Shown here piece by piece: positions 39,504-48,162 of a stretch of DNA of 64,000 bases. A program made the position numbers and the translations under genes. This DNA is from Nocardioides luteus (GTDB lineage: Bacteria > Actinomycetota > Actinomycetes > Propionibacteriales > Nocardioidaceae): contig NZ_JADOVJ010000001.1 of assembly GCF_015752315.1 (NCBI RefSeq), positions 5,262,501 through 5,326,500 of the forward strand. Direction: 5' to 3'. How positions within the stretch are numbered: the first letter of the stretch is position 1; every line of letters begins with the position of its first letter. The notes beneath the pieces are model-generated. The model saw nothing but the letters and a program-made list of their open reading frames with translations. It was not told the DNA's origin and did not search any database.

Positions 39504-40952
39504 GTGAGCGACACCGACGAGACCTTCAACGACTGGCAGCACCGCGAGGAGCTCGCGGAGACGATGATCCCGATCATCGGCAAGCTCTACCGCGAGAAGG
39601 ATGTCACCATCCTGGTCCACAGCCGGTCGTTGGTGAGCAAGTCCGACATCTCGATCCTCAAGGCGCACCGGTTCGCGCGCCAGATCGAGGGCGAGGAGCT
39701 CTCGGTCACCGACACGTTCCCGCTCCTCCAGGCGGTCGCCAAGCTCGACCTGGGCCCGTCGAAGATCGACCTGGGCCTGCTCGCGGTCCAGTACGCCGAG
39801 GACGACCGCGGCCTCTCGGTCGACGAGTTCGTGGCCGAGAAGCTGTCCGGTGCCACGGGTGACAACAAGCTCGAGCGCAACGGTGGCCAGGACGTCGTGC
39901 TCTACGGCTTCGGCCGGATCGGCCGGCTCGTCGCCCGGCTCCTCGTCGAGAAGGCGGGCTCGCGCCACGGCCTGCGACTGAAGGCTGTCGTCGTCCGCAA
40001 GGGCGGCGAGGACGACCTCATCAAGCGCGCCTCGCTCCTGCGCCGCGACTCGATCCACGGCCAGTTCGCCGGCACCATCACGGTGGACGAGAAAAACGGC
40101 GTGATCATCGCCAACGGCAACCCGATCCAGTTCATCTACTCCAACGACCCGACGACGGTCGACTACACGGCGTACGGCATCAAGGACGCCATCCTCATCG
40201 ACAACACCGGCAAGTGGCGCGACCGCGAGGGGCTCTCGCAGCACCTGCGCCCGGGCATCAAGAAGGTCCTGCTGACCGCGCCGGGCAAGGGCGACGTCCC
40301 CAACATCGTCCACGGTGTCAACCACCAGACCCTCACCGGCGACGAGAAGGTCATCTCCTGCGCGTCCTGCACGACCAACGCGATCGTGCCGCCGCTGAAG
40401 CTGATGGAGGACCGCTTCGGGATCGTGCGCGGTCATGTCGAGACGGTGCACTCGTTCACCAACGACCAGAACCTGCTGGACAACTACCACAAGGCCGACC
40501 GCCGTGGTCGTTCCGCACCGCTCAACCTGGTGCTCACCGAGACGGGTGCGGCCTCTGCCGTCGCCAAGGCGCTCCCGGACCTGAAGGCGAAGATCACCGG
40601 CAACTCGATCCGCATCCCCACCCCGGACGTCTCGATCGCGATCCTGTCGCTCTCGCTCAAGGGTGAGACCTCGAAGGAAGAGGTCGTCGAGTACCTCCGC
40701 GAGGCCTCGCTGACCGGCGAGCTGCGTCGCCAGGTGGACTTCACCACCGCCCGCGACGCGGTCTCCTCCGACTTCATCGGCTCGCGCGCCGCCTCGATCA
40801 TCGACGGCAACGCGACCATCGTCGACGGCGACTCCGCGATCCTCTACGTCTGGTACGACAACGAGTTCGGCTACTCCTGCCAGGTCGTCCGCACCGTGCA
40901 GTCGATCTCGGGTGTCGAGTACCCGACCTTCCCCGCCCCTGCTGCCGTCTGA
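39504..40952 (+). CDS. gap: Glyceraldehyde-3-phosphate dehydrogenase, long form
   Basis: 482 residues from GTG 39504. The dehydrogenase core starts near residue 128 (DVVLYGFGRIGRLVARLLVE) and contains the catalytic cysteine in ISCASCTTNAIVPPLKLMED, the phosphate site and the end WYDNEFGYSCQVVRTVQSIS. A 125-residue N-terminal extension (DWQHREELAETMIPIIGKLY; DKxxI-like LVSKSDISILKAHRFARQIE) marks the second GAPDH type of actinobacteria rather than the usual 335-residue glycolytic one. NAD(P) preference and direction (glycolysis or gluconeogenesis) cannot be decided. A hairpin terminator follows. Confidence 0.92.
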   Translation: MSDTDETFNDWQHREELAETMIPIIGKLYREKDVTILVHSRSLVSKSDISILKAHRFARQIEGEELSVTDTFPLLQAVAKLDLGPSKIDLGLLAVQYAEDDRGLSVDEFVAEKLSGATGDNKLERNGGQDVVLYGFGRIGRLVARLLVEKAGSRHGLRLKAVVVRKGGEDDLIKRASLLRRDSIHGQFAGTITVDEKNGVIIANGNPIQFIYSNDPTTVDYTAYGIKDAILIDNTGKWRDREGLSQHLRPGIKKVLLTAPGKGDVPNIVHGVNHQTLTGDEKVISCASCTTNAIVPPLKLMEDRFGIVRGHVETVHSFTNDQNLLDNYHKADRRGRSAPLNLVLTETGAASAVAKALPDLKAKITGNSIRIPTPDVSIAILSLSLKGETSKEEVVEYLREASLTGELRRQVDFTTARDAVSSDFIGSRAASIIDGNATIVDGDSAILYVWYDNEFGYSCQVVRTVQSISGVEYPTFPAPAAV

Positions 40953-40969
40953 GCGCCAACTCAATCCAC

Positions 40970-41007
40970 CTCGCCCGTCTCGGCCGGTTTCCGGTCGGAC
41001 GGGCGAG
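40970..41007 (+). terminator. gap terminator
   Basis: CTCGCCCGTC (40970-40979) and GACGGGCGAG (40998-41007) pair perfectly; the loop contains a second small stem (CCGGTTTCCGG). It lies 18 nt past the stop. Confidence 0.65.
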
Positions 41008-41070
41008 CTAGGTTGAGCACCATCTGAGTCCGAGCGGGCTCGCCGTATGGCCTCGGCCCACTTAAGCAGC

Positions 41071-41174
41071 GTTCAATCCTTACCGGTGTTCAATTTTTTT
41101 GTACATCCCCCGCCCATTGAACATCTGGCGTTTGGAGTGTTCAATGGGCGCCGGGTGTTCAATTTTTCTGAACA
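41071..41174. promoter_or_regulatory. Operator array of GTTCAAT boxes before the AbiE pair
   Basis: GTTCAAT occurs at 41071, 41088, 41139 and 41157, and inverted (ATTGAAC) at 41116. Two boxes make a perfect inverted repeat, GCCCATTGAACA (41112-41123) with TGTTCAATGGGC (41138-41149). Another pair is TGTTCA (41156-41161) with TGAACA (41169-41174). The array ends 30 bp before the antitoxin start and is suited to cooperative autoregulation by its winged-helix domain, as known for AbiEi antitoxins. Confidence 0.75.
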
Positions 41175-41203
41175 GCCGGGGTGATCGCGAGAGGGGAGTC
41201 CCA

Positions 41204-42223
41204 ATGACCAACGTGTCCGCGTTGGAGTCCCGCCTCCATGACATGGGGGTGACAACCGAGACCCGTCTCTCCAAACGTCTCGCTGGCTACGGCGTTCGCG
41301 AGTGGACCCTGGCCCGCGGCAACTCCTCGAAAACCTACGCCCTTGTTTCAGGGGGAGCTTCCAATCTGTCGCTCCCGGCAGTAGCCAGCCTCATTGATAT
41401 GGGTCTTCCACTCCTCGTCTGGGATGACTACGTTCACGACGAGTTGCAATCGACATTTCGACGCGCAGGCATTCAGTACGTCGATCTAGCCGGCAACGCT
41501 TGGATCGAGTTCGGTGATGTGCTCATCAGCATCTCTGGCCGCGAGGCCTCTCGTTCCAAGGGCAGCGGAGACCGGAAGACGACACGGAAGCCTTCCGAGG
41601 CACGTGGGGTTAATCCTTTCAGCGCTAACCGCAACCAAGTCATCTTCGCCCTGCTCTCGTGGCCAGACTTGTGGGATGCGAGCAGTCGGACACTCGCAGA
41701 GGTCTCCGGCGTTTCTGTCGGACTTGCCCACGAAACGGCCGCCCTACTCAAAGAGTCAGGACTGGCAGCAAAATCCACCCGCTACCGGCCAGGTGGTCTC
41801 TTGGACCGATGGGCGAATGGGTTCAGTGATGTCACTGTTCCGCGACTCGGTGTCTGGCACTTCTACGGTAATACCGACGTTGACCGCATCAAGAGCATAG
41901 GGCCGGTCTATGTGAGTGGAGAGGCTGCCGCGCAAGACCTCCTCAGACCGACCGAACTCATCGTCTATACGAGCGATCTACGCCCGGACCCAGACAAGCC
42001 TTCGTTGCCTGTGCTCAACCGGTGGCGGAGGGATGCACCCGCGTCGGCCGCGGCGCCCAACGTCATCGTGCGCCAGCAGTTCTGGACGCCAAGGGAAGAC
42101 CTGGATGATGATGCCAGATTGGTGCGCGAGGCCCCTTGGCCCTTGGTGTACGCCGACCTGCTGGCCAGCAAGGATCCCCGGGTCCAAGAGGTGGCGCAGG
42201 ATTGGCGGAGTTCCCATGTATGA
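41204..42223 (+). CDS. AbiEi-type antitoxin (type IV toxin-antitoxin)
   Basis: 339 residues with GAGGGGAG 6 nt before the ATG. The N-terminal 110 residues (LSLPAVASLIDMGLPLLVWD; AGIQYVDLAGNAWIEFGDVL) resemble the restriction-endonuclease-like part found in this antitoxin group, and residues 140-195 form a winged helix (VIFALLSWPDLWDASSRTLA; EVSGVSVGLAHETAALLKES; GLAAKSTRYRPGGLLDRW). It overlaps the downstream nucleotidyltransferase gene by 8 nt and is preceded by an operator array, both hallmarks of AbiE loci, which abort phage infection. Binding to the array is inferred. Confidence 0.75.
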   Translation: MTNVSALESRLHDMGVTTETRLSKRLAGYGVREWTLARGNSSKTYALVSGGASNLSLPAVASLIDMGLPLLVWDDYVHDELQSTFRRAGIQYVDLAGNAWIEFGDVLISISGREASRSKGSGDRKTTRKPSEARGVNPFSANRNQVIFALLSWPDLWDASSRTLAEVSGVSVGLAHETAALLKESGLAAKSTRYRPGGLLDRWANGFSDVTVPRLGVWHFYGNTDVDRIKSIGPVYVSGEAAAQDLLRPTELIVYTSDLRPDPDKPSLPVLNRWRRDAPASAAAPNVIVRQQFWTPREDLDDDARLVREAPWPLVYADLLASKDPRVQEVAQDWRSSHV

Positions 42224-43073
42224 CCCTGCGATGGCTCCGGACGCGACCCTCGATCCGTTGCGATCCGTAGTGCGGGCGGTGCTGGACGTCGGATCCGGCC
42301 TTGCTCCAAGCGACCTCATGGTCGTCGGCGCCCGAGCCCGCGACATCATCCACGCTGCGCTCGGCCACACGACGCCAACGACAACAACGAGCGACCTCGA
42401 CCTCGCCCTCGGCTTACGCTCGTGGACTGCGTACCAGCGCATCATCGCTGAGTTTCCCCCAACACCAGGCAACGCCAACGACATCCGTTACACGATCGCG
42501 GACTGTCCAACCGACTTGCTGGTCTTCGGTGCAGTGGAGGATCCACCGGGCAAAGCCACGCCGCCCCCACGCAAGGAGCCCATCGACGTATGGGCGTTCG
42601 AAGAGATCTATGACTCCTCCCTGGCGATCGATGTAGGTGGAGGAACTGAGATCCGGATCCCGACGGTCGCGGGATACACAGCTGCGAAGCTCGCTGCCTG
42701 GCTCGACCGCGGTGCACCCAACGACCTGTTCGTGTACAAGGACGCGAGCGACATCGCCCTTGCGATGCACTGGTACAGCTCATCTGACCTCGTGACCGAC
42801 CTCCTGTACGACACTGCGGCCGGCGTACTCGAGGTTGAGGGCTACGACGTCACGAACGCCTCTTATCACCAACTCGGCCTCGACGTCGTAGAGACGGTCG
42901 GCATTGACCGCCATCGCGAACTGCTCGCTCGATGGACCGCAGACCAACTGGAGACGCTCGCCGAGCATCTTGCCCTTCCCAACGAGCGTCAGTCTGCGTC
43001 CCGGGAAGAGCGCCTCGCCCATCGTCGGGAAGCGCTCGGCGCCCTCACCAGAGGCCTCGCCGATCGGGCGTAG
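42216..43073 (+). CDS. AbiEii-type nucleotidyltransferase toxin
   Basis: 285 residues. The nucleotidyltransferase core shows DLMVVGARARDIIHAALG and TTTTSDLDLALGLRSW, in which S-D-L-D supplies the two metal-binding aspartates, followed by IRYTIADCPTDLLVFGA with a further aspartate. Later segments (VAGYTAAKLAAWLDRGAPND; DASDIALAMHWYSS) match the C-terminal half of AbiEii-like proteins. Such toxins transfer nucleotides, in some cases to tRNA ends. Translationally coupled to the antitoxin. The pair is probably an intact phage-defence or maintenance module. Confidence 0.78.
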   Translation: MYDPAMAPDATLDPLRSVVRAVLDVGSGLAPSDLMVVGARARDIIHAALGHTTPTTTTSDLDLALGLRSWTAYQRIIAEFPPTPGNANDIRYTIADCPTDLLVFGAVEDPPGKATPPPRKEPIDVWAFEEIYDSSLAIDVGGGTEIRIPTVAGYTAAKLAAWLDRGAPNDLFVYKDASDIALAMHWYSSSDLVTDLLYDTAAGVLEVEGYDVTNASYHQLGLDVVETVGIDRHRELLARWTADQLETLAEHLALPNERQSASREERLAHRREALGALTRGLADRA

Positions 43074-43190
43074 AAACCCACCTGCGCTACCTCCAGCAGG
43101 AGGTTCCCACCCTCTCGAGCAGGTTCTCAGGCCCAATCCACCATCACGCACCTTGTGGAGAAACCTGTGGATATCCGCCAATTTCACACT

Positions 43191-43937
43191 TCAGCAACGG
43201 ACGCGAGCCAGGAAGGCGCGGGTGCGCTCCTCGACCGGGTCGCCGAAGAGCTGCTCCGGCGGACCCTGCTCCAGCACGCGACCGCCGTCGAGGAAACAGA
43301 CCTTGGTGGCGACCTCGCGGGCGAAGGACATCTCGTGGGTGGCGAGGACGAGGGTCGTGCCCGCCTGCGCCTCGGCCCGGACGATCTCCAGCACCTCACC
43401 GACGAGCTCGGGGTCGAGGGCGGCGGTGATCTCGTCGAGGAGCAGCAGGCGCGGGCGTGTGCACATCGCCCGCACCAGCGCGACCCGCTGCTGCTGGCCC
43501 CCGGAGAGCGCGTCGGGATGGGCGTCGGCCTTGTCCGCGAGGCCGAACCGCGCCAACAGCTGCCGCGCTCGATCGGCCGCCTCGTCCTTGGCGACGCCGT
43601 GCACCCGCACCTGGGCCAAGGTGCAGTTGTCGAGCACGGACAGATGCGGAAAGAGGTTGTACGCCTGGAACACCATCCCGATCTCACGCCGGACCGAGCG
43701 CGGGTCGACGAGCGGGTCGGAGATCTCCCGGCCGTCGAAGGTGATCACCCCGTCGTCGATCGTCTCGAGCAGGTTGAGGCAGCGCAGCAGGGTCGACTTC
43801 CCCGACCCCGACGCCCCGATCAGGCAGACCACGTCGTGTTCCGCGACGGACAGGTCCAGGTCGTCCAGGACGACCTTCCCGCGATAGGCCTTCCGCAGCC
43901 CCTTCGCCTCCAGCAGGCCTGACATCGATGCCGTCAT
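43191..43937 (-). CDS. Polar amino-acid ABC transporter, ATPase
   Basis: 248 residues. Walker A is GASGSGKST (about 41-49), the Q-loop is FQAYNLFPHLS, the signature is LSGGQQQRVALVRAMC and Walker B is LLLLDEITAALDPELVG, with the H-loop in ATHEMSFAREVA. The sequence is of the GlnQ/HisP type. Its ATG overlaps the permease stop (ATGA), and permease and binding-protein genes precede it, so this is one three-gene import operon. The end of the gene lies after a noncoding gap behind the AbiE pair. Confidence 0.93.
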   Translation of the reverse strand: MTASMSGLLEAKGLRKAYRGKVVLDDLDLSVAEHDVVCLIGASGSGKSTLLRCLNLLETIDDGVITFDGREISDPLVDPRSVRREIGMVFQAYNLFPHLSVLDNCTLAQVRVHGVAKDEAADRARQLLARFGLADKADAHPDALSGGQQQRVALVRAMCTRPRLLLLDEITAALDPELVGEVLEIVRAEAQAGTTLVLATHEMSFAREVATKVCFLDGGRVLEQGPPEQLFGDPVEERTRAFLARVRC

Positions 43938-44809
43938 CGGCCTTGCTCCTTCTCGATCTGTCGCCGCATCAGCCAGTCGGTGAGCCGGGTGAGCGGCACC
44001 GCGACGACGAGGAAGTACGCAGCGGCGACGAGCAGCGGCGTGCCGTTGAAGTTGTAGCCCTGGTAGTCCTGGGCCGCCCGGAGCGCCTCGAAGACACCGA
44101 CCGCCGAGATCAGCGCGGTGTCCTTCTGGAGCGAGACGAGGTCGTTCATGAGCGGCGGTACGACGCGACGTACGGCCTGCGGGAGGACCACGAAGCGCAT
44201 CGTCTGGGCACGGGTCAGCGCCAGCGCCTCGGCCGAGGCGACCTGGGTGGGGTGGATCGCCAGGATGCCGGCGCGGAAGACCTCGGCGACGTAGGCCCCG
44301 TAGCAGAGCACGAGCGCGAACGTGGTGAGCCAGAACAGCGAGCTGGTCACCCCGGACAGCCCCAGCGCCGGGATCCCGATGCCGCAGATGACCACGACCA
44401 TGATCGACGGCACCCCACGGAACAGGTCGGTGTAGCCGGTGGCGAGGAGCCGCAGCGGCGCCAGCCACGGGGAGGTGGTCTGGCGGGCGACGGCGACGAG
44501 GGCACCGAGGACGAGTACGCACGGCTCGGCGACCAGGAAGATCCGGATGTTGATCCAGAACCCCTCCCCGATCGCCGCGAACGAGTCGCGTGCGTGCGAC
44601 CAGCTCAGGAAGTAGTCCCGGACCCGGTCCCACCCGGGCGAGGAGACGACCAGCAGCGCCAGTCCGACCGCGACCACGACGGTCACCACGGTGGCGATGG
44701 TGACCTGCTGGAGCCTCAGCCGGCGGCGTACGGCCTGCCTCTCGAGCTCCCGCTCACTCGGTGGTCGAGCCTGTCGAGACCCCTCCACAGAATGAATCGA
44801 CGCTGTCAC
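43934..44809 (-). CDS. Polar amino-acid ABC transporter, permease
   Basis: 291 residues from GTG 44809, which overlaps the stop of the binding-protein gene (GTGA). There is an N-terminal cytoplasmic segment, then five or six membrane helices; the HisM/GlnP signature is YGAYVAEVFRAGILAIHPTQ followed by ASAEALALTRAQTMRFVVLP (the EAA loop contacting the ATPase). It works as a homodimer because no second permease gene is present. Confidence 0.92.
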   Translation of the reverse strand: MTASIHSVEGSRQARPPSERELERQAVRRRLRLQQVTIATVVTVVVAVGLALLVVSSPGWDRVRDYFLSWSHARDSFAAIGEGFWINIRIFLVAEPCVLVLGALVAVARQTTSPWLAPLRLLATGYTDLFRGVPSIMVVVICGIGIPALGLSGVTSSLFWLTTFALVLCYGAYVAEVFRAGILAIHPTQVASAEALALTRAQTMRFVVLPQAVRRVVPPLMNDLVSLQKDTALISAVGVFEALRAAQDYQGYNFNGTPLLVAAAYFLVVAVPLTRLTDWLMRRQIEKEQGR

Positions 44810-45660
44810 TTCAAGACCGGCACGGAGACGACGTCGGAGAGCCACTCCTTCTCGAGCGCGGCGAGGGTCCCGTCCTCCTCGAGCGCGGTCAGCGCCTCGT
44901 CGAGGCACGGCGCCAGGCCGCTGTCCTTCTCGGTCAGCAGGCCGAACTCCTCCGGCTTCTCGCTGCTCTCGAACTGCCCGGTGATGGTGCTGCCCTCGAT
45001 CTCGGCGGCGGTGATGTAGAACGCCGTGGGCAGGTCGAAGACGAGCGCGTCGACCTGACCGTTGAGCAGCGCCTGCTTGGCCTGGTCGCTGGTGTCGAAG
45101 ACCAGCGGGTCCGTGGTCGGCTGGACGTCCTCGCGGATCGCGGTCAGCGACGTGGTCGCGGTCTGGGCACCGAGCTTGAGGCCCTTCAGATCGGCGAGCG
45201 ACGCCGCCTTGTCCGCGTCCTCCTCCATCGTCACGACCGCCTGCGAGGCCGTGTAGTAGCCCTGCGAGAAGTCGACGACGCCTGCTCGCTCGGGGGTGAT
45301 GGAGATCTGGTTGATGTCGAAGTCGAACTTCTTCTCGCCCGGGGTGTAGGAGGTGTTGAACGCCTGCTTGACCCAGACGACGTCGTCCTTGGCGAACCCG
45401 AGCTGCTCGGCGACGGCGTAGGCGACCGCCGACTCGAAGCCCTTGCCGTTGCTGGGGTCGTCCTCGGAGAACCACGGCTCGTACGCCGGGGAGTCGGTGC
45501 CGATGGTCAGCTTGCCGTCCTGCTTGAGCGGCAGGTCCGCGGCCTTGCACGAGGCAGGTGCGCCGCCCGCGGCGCTGGTGTCGTCCTCGCTTCCGCACGC
45601 GGTCAGAGCGGCGGCCAGAGCGAGTGAGGCGACGAGAAGGGGAGTAAGGCGAGTGCGCAT
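44806..45660 (-). CDS. Amino-acid ABC transporter, substrate-binding lipoprotein
   Basis: 284 residues. Residues 1-22 are a lipoprotein signal ending LALAAALTAC, with Cys22 as the lipid anchor. The mature part is a two-lobe binding protein of the polar amino-acid type (LTIGTDSPAYEPWFSEDDPS; KFDFDINQISITPERAGVVD; ALLNGQVDALVFDLPTAFYI). The substrate is probably a polar or acidic amino acid, but cannot be named. First gene of the import operon; divergent from the FadH-like gene by 63 bp. Confidence 0.92.
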   Translation of the reverse strand: MRTRLTPLLVASLALAAALTACGSEDDTSAAGGAPASCKAADLPLKQDGKLTIGTDSPAYEPWFSEDDPSNGKGFESAVAYAVAEQLGFAKDDVVWVKQAFNTSYTPGEKKFDFDINQISITPERAGVVDFSQGYYTASQAVVTMEEDADKAASLADLKGLKLGAQTATTSLTAIREDVQPTTDPLVFDTSDQAKQALLNGQVDALVFDLPTAFYITAAEIEGSTITGQFESSEKPEEFGLLTEKDSGLAPCLDEALTALEEDGTLAALEKEWLSDVVSVPVLK

Positions 45661-45723
45661 GTGCGGAATGCTAAATGGAACCAGCACTGGCCGCTTCTTA
45701 TTACTCATGAGTAGCATACGTCC

Positions 45724-47724
45724 ATGGCGTACGAATCCCTGCTCTCCCCGCTCACGATCGGGTCGCTCACCCTGCGCAACCGCGTGGTGATGGGGTCGAT
45801 GCACACCGGCCTCGAGGACCACGCGTGGGACATCCCCAAGCTGGCGGCCTACTTCGCCGAGCGCGCACGCGGCGGCACCGGGCTGATCATCACCGGCGGC
45901 TACGCACCGAACAAGCGCGGCTGGCTCAAGCCGTTCGCGAGCGAGATGAGCTCCCGGCTGCACGCCGTCCAGCACCGCCGGGTCACCGGCGCGGTGCACG
46001 AGGAGGGCGGTGCGATCGCGATGCAGGTGCTGCACGCGGGCCGCTACGCCTACACGCCGTTCTCGGTCAGCGCCTCGGCCGTCAAGGCGCCGATCAACCC
46101 GTTCAAGCCCGCGGCCCTCTCCGACAAGGCCGTCGACGCGACCGTGAACGACTTCGCCAAGAGCATCTCGCTGGCGAAGAAGGCCGGCTACGACGCGGTG
46201 GAGATCATGGGGTCGGAGGGCTACCTGATCAACCAGTTCCTCGCCGAGCGCACCAACCAGCGCGAGGACCGCTGGGGCGGCACCGCGACCAACCGGATGC
46301 GGTTCCCGGTCGAGATCGTGCGGCGCTCGCGCGAGCTGGTCGGCGACGACTTTCCGATCATCTTCCGGCTCTCGATCCTCGACCTGGTCGAGGACGGCCA
46401 GACCTGGGAGGAGACGATCGAGCTCGCCTACGCCCTCCAGGACGCCGGGGTCTCGGTGTTCAACACCGGCATCGGCTGGCACGAGGCCCGGGTGCCCACG
46501 ATCATCACCCAGGTCCCGCGCGGTGCCTGGCTCGACATGACCGCGCGCCTCAAGGCCGAGGTCTCGATCCCGGTCTGTGCCTCCAACCGGATCAACACCC
46601 CCGAGCTCGCCGAGTCGGCGATCGCCGAGGGCAAGGCCGACCTGGTCTCGATGGCTCGCCCGCTGCTGGCCGACCCGGAGTTCGCCAAGAAGACCGCCGA
46701 GGGCCGCACCGACGAGATCAACACCTGCATCGCCTGCAACCAGGCCTGCCTGGACCACGCCTTCGCCAACAAGGCCGCGTCCTGCCTGGTCAACCCGCGC
46801 GCCGCGCGCGAGACGACCCTGGTGCTCTCCCCGACCAAGCTCAAGCAGTCCGTGGCCGTCGTCGGCGCCGGCCCGGCCGGCCTCGCCGCCGCCACCTCGG
46901 CCGCCGAGCGCGGCTTCGCGGTGACCCTGTTCGAGAAGTCCCCGGAGATCGGTGGCCAGTTCCGCCTCGCGATGGCGGTGCCGGGCAAGGAGGACTTCAA
47001 GGACACCCTGCGCTACTTCGGCCGGCGCCTGGAGGTGCTGGGCGTCGACGTACGCCTCGACACCGAGGCCACCACCGCCGATCTGGAGCCCTTCGACCAC
47101 GTCATCGTCTCCACCGGCGTCACCCCGCGGGTGCCGCAGATCGCCGGCTCCGAGGACGACCGGGTGGTGACGTACGCCGACGTGCTCGCCGGCCGGGTCG
47201 TCCCGGGCCGCCGGGTCGCGGTGATCGGCGCCGGAGGCATCGGCGTCGACGTCTCCGCCTGGCTGACCCACCAGCCCGAGACGCTCGAGGAGTGGAAGGC
47301 CCGCTGGGGCGTCGGCGACCCGGCGACCTTCCGCGGCGGCCTCACCACCCCGGTGCTCGAGGCCCCCGCCCGCCAGGTGACCCTGCTGCAGCGCAAGTCC
47401 ACTCCGATCGGCATCGGCCTCGGGAAGACCTCCGGCTGGGCCCACCGAGCGCACCTGAAGCAGGACGGCGTCAAGCAGGTCCGCGGCGCGACCTACGACA
47501 AGATCGAGGCGGGCGACGACGCCGTCACCCTTCACTACGCCGTCGACGGTGAGCCGCACACGCTCGAGGTCGACCACGTGATCCTCTGCGCCGGCCAGGA
47601 GTCGGTGCGCGACCTGTGGACGGAGCGTGACAACTGGCACCTGATCGGTGGCGCCGACGTCGCGGCCGAACTGGACGCCAAGCGCGCGATCAAGCAGGGA
47701 ACCGAGGTCGCCGCGGGCCTGTGA
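45724..47724 (+). CDS. 2,4-dienoyl-CoA reductase-type NADH:flavin oxidoreductase
   Basis: 666 residues. The N-terminal half is an old-yellow-enzyme barrel (LRNRVVMGSMHTGLEDHAWD; IAMQVLHAGRYAYTP; EIMGSEGYLINQFLAERTNQ). Residues 338-358 carry the iron-sulfur cysteines (CIACNQACLDHAFANKAASC). The C-terminal half binds FAD and NAD(P)H (VAVVGAGPAGLAAATSAAER; RVAVIGAGGIGVDVSAWLTH). The order FMN barrel, 4Fe-4S, FAD/NADPH is that of FadH, which removes double bonds at even positions during unsaturated fatty-acid breakdown. Related enoate reductases and trimethylamine dehydrogenases share this plan, so FadH is likely rather than certain. Confidence 0.9.
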   Translation: MAYESLLSPLTIGSLTLRNRVVMGSMHTGLEDHAWDIPKLAAYFAERARGGTGLIITGGYAPNKRGWLKPFASEMSSRLHAVQHRRVTGAVHEEGGAIAMQVLHAGRYAYTPFSVSASAVKAPINPFKPAALSDKAVDATVNDFAKSISLAKKAGYDAVEIMGSEGYLINQFLAERTNQREDRWGGTATNRMRFPVEIVRRSRELVGDDFPIIFRLSILDLVEDGQTWEETIELAYALQDAGVSVFNTGIGWHEARVPTIITQVPRGAWLDMTARLKAEVSIPVCASNRINTPELAESAIAEGKADLVSMARPLLADPEFAKKTAEGRTDEINTCIACNQACLDHAFANKAASCLVNPRAARETTLVLSPTKLKQSVAVVGAGPAGLAAATSAAERGFAVTLFEKSPEIGGQFRLAMAVPGKEDFKDTLRYFGRRLEVLGVDVRLDTEATTADLEPFDHVIVSTGVTPRVPQIAGSEDDRVVTYADVLAGRVVPGRRVAVIGAGGIGVDVSAWLTHQPETLEEWKARWGVGDPATFRGGLTTPVLEAPARQVTLLQRKSTPIGIGLGKTSGWAHRAHLKQDGVKQVRGATYDKIEAGDDAVTLHYAVDGEPHTLEVDHVILCAGQESVRDLWTERDNWHLIGGADVAAELDAKRAIKQGTEVAAGL

Positions 47725-47742
47725 CCCGATAGCCTCGGGGAC

Positions 47743-48162
47743 ATGAGCGATCCCGACTGCCTGTTCTGCAACATCGTCGCGGGCAACATCCCCTCGACGA
47801 AGGTCTACGAGGACGACGAGACGTACGCCTTCATGGACATCGCGCCCGCTGCCGAAGGGCACACCGTGGTGGTGCCGAAGACGCACACCAAGGACGTCCT
47901 GGAGGCCGACCCGGCGGTCTACGCCTCGACCGCGAAGGCCGCCCAGGCGGTCGCGCGGCGGGCGGTCGACGTGCTGCAGGCGGACGGGGTCAACGTGCTC
48001 AACAACTGCGGGCCGGCGGCGTGGCAGACCGTCTTCCATCTGCACTTCCACGTGATCCCGCGCTACACCGACAAGTCCAAGGACTCGCTCACGCTCCCCT
48101 GGGTGCCGCACCCGGGCGACCTGGACGCGATCCGCGCGATCGGCGAGAAGCTGGCCTTCTAG
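47743..48162 (+). CDS. HIT family hydrolase
   Basis: 139 residues with the full histidine-triad fold: PDCLFCNIVAGNIPSTKVYE, IAPAAEGHTVVVPKTHTKDV and the active site HLHFHVIPRY. An N-terminal C-x2-C is present (CLFC), as in zinc-binding HIT proteins. Such proteins hydrolyse nucleoside phosphoramidates or dinucleotides. It lies 18 bp after the reductase gene and may be co-transcribed, and its stop overlaps the convergent glycosidase gene by 4 bp. Confidence 0.92.
   Translation: MSDPDCLFCNIVAGNIPSTKVYEDDETYAFMDIAPAAEGHTVVVPKTHTKDVLEADPAVYASTAKAAQAVARRAVDVLQADGVNVLNNCGPAAWQTVFHLHFHVIPRYTDKSKDSLTLPWVPHPGDLDAIRAIGEKLAF

Noticed and set aside
37715..39583. Minus-strand frame opposite the Ser/Thr kinase
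   Set aside because: Mirror of a repetitive Thr/Pro/Glu coding sequence; no start signal and no domain.
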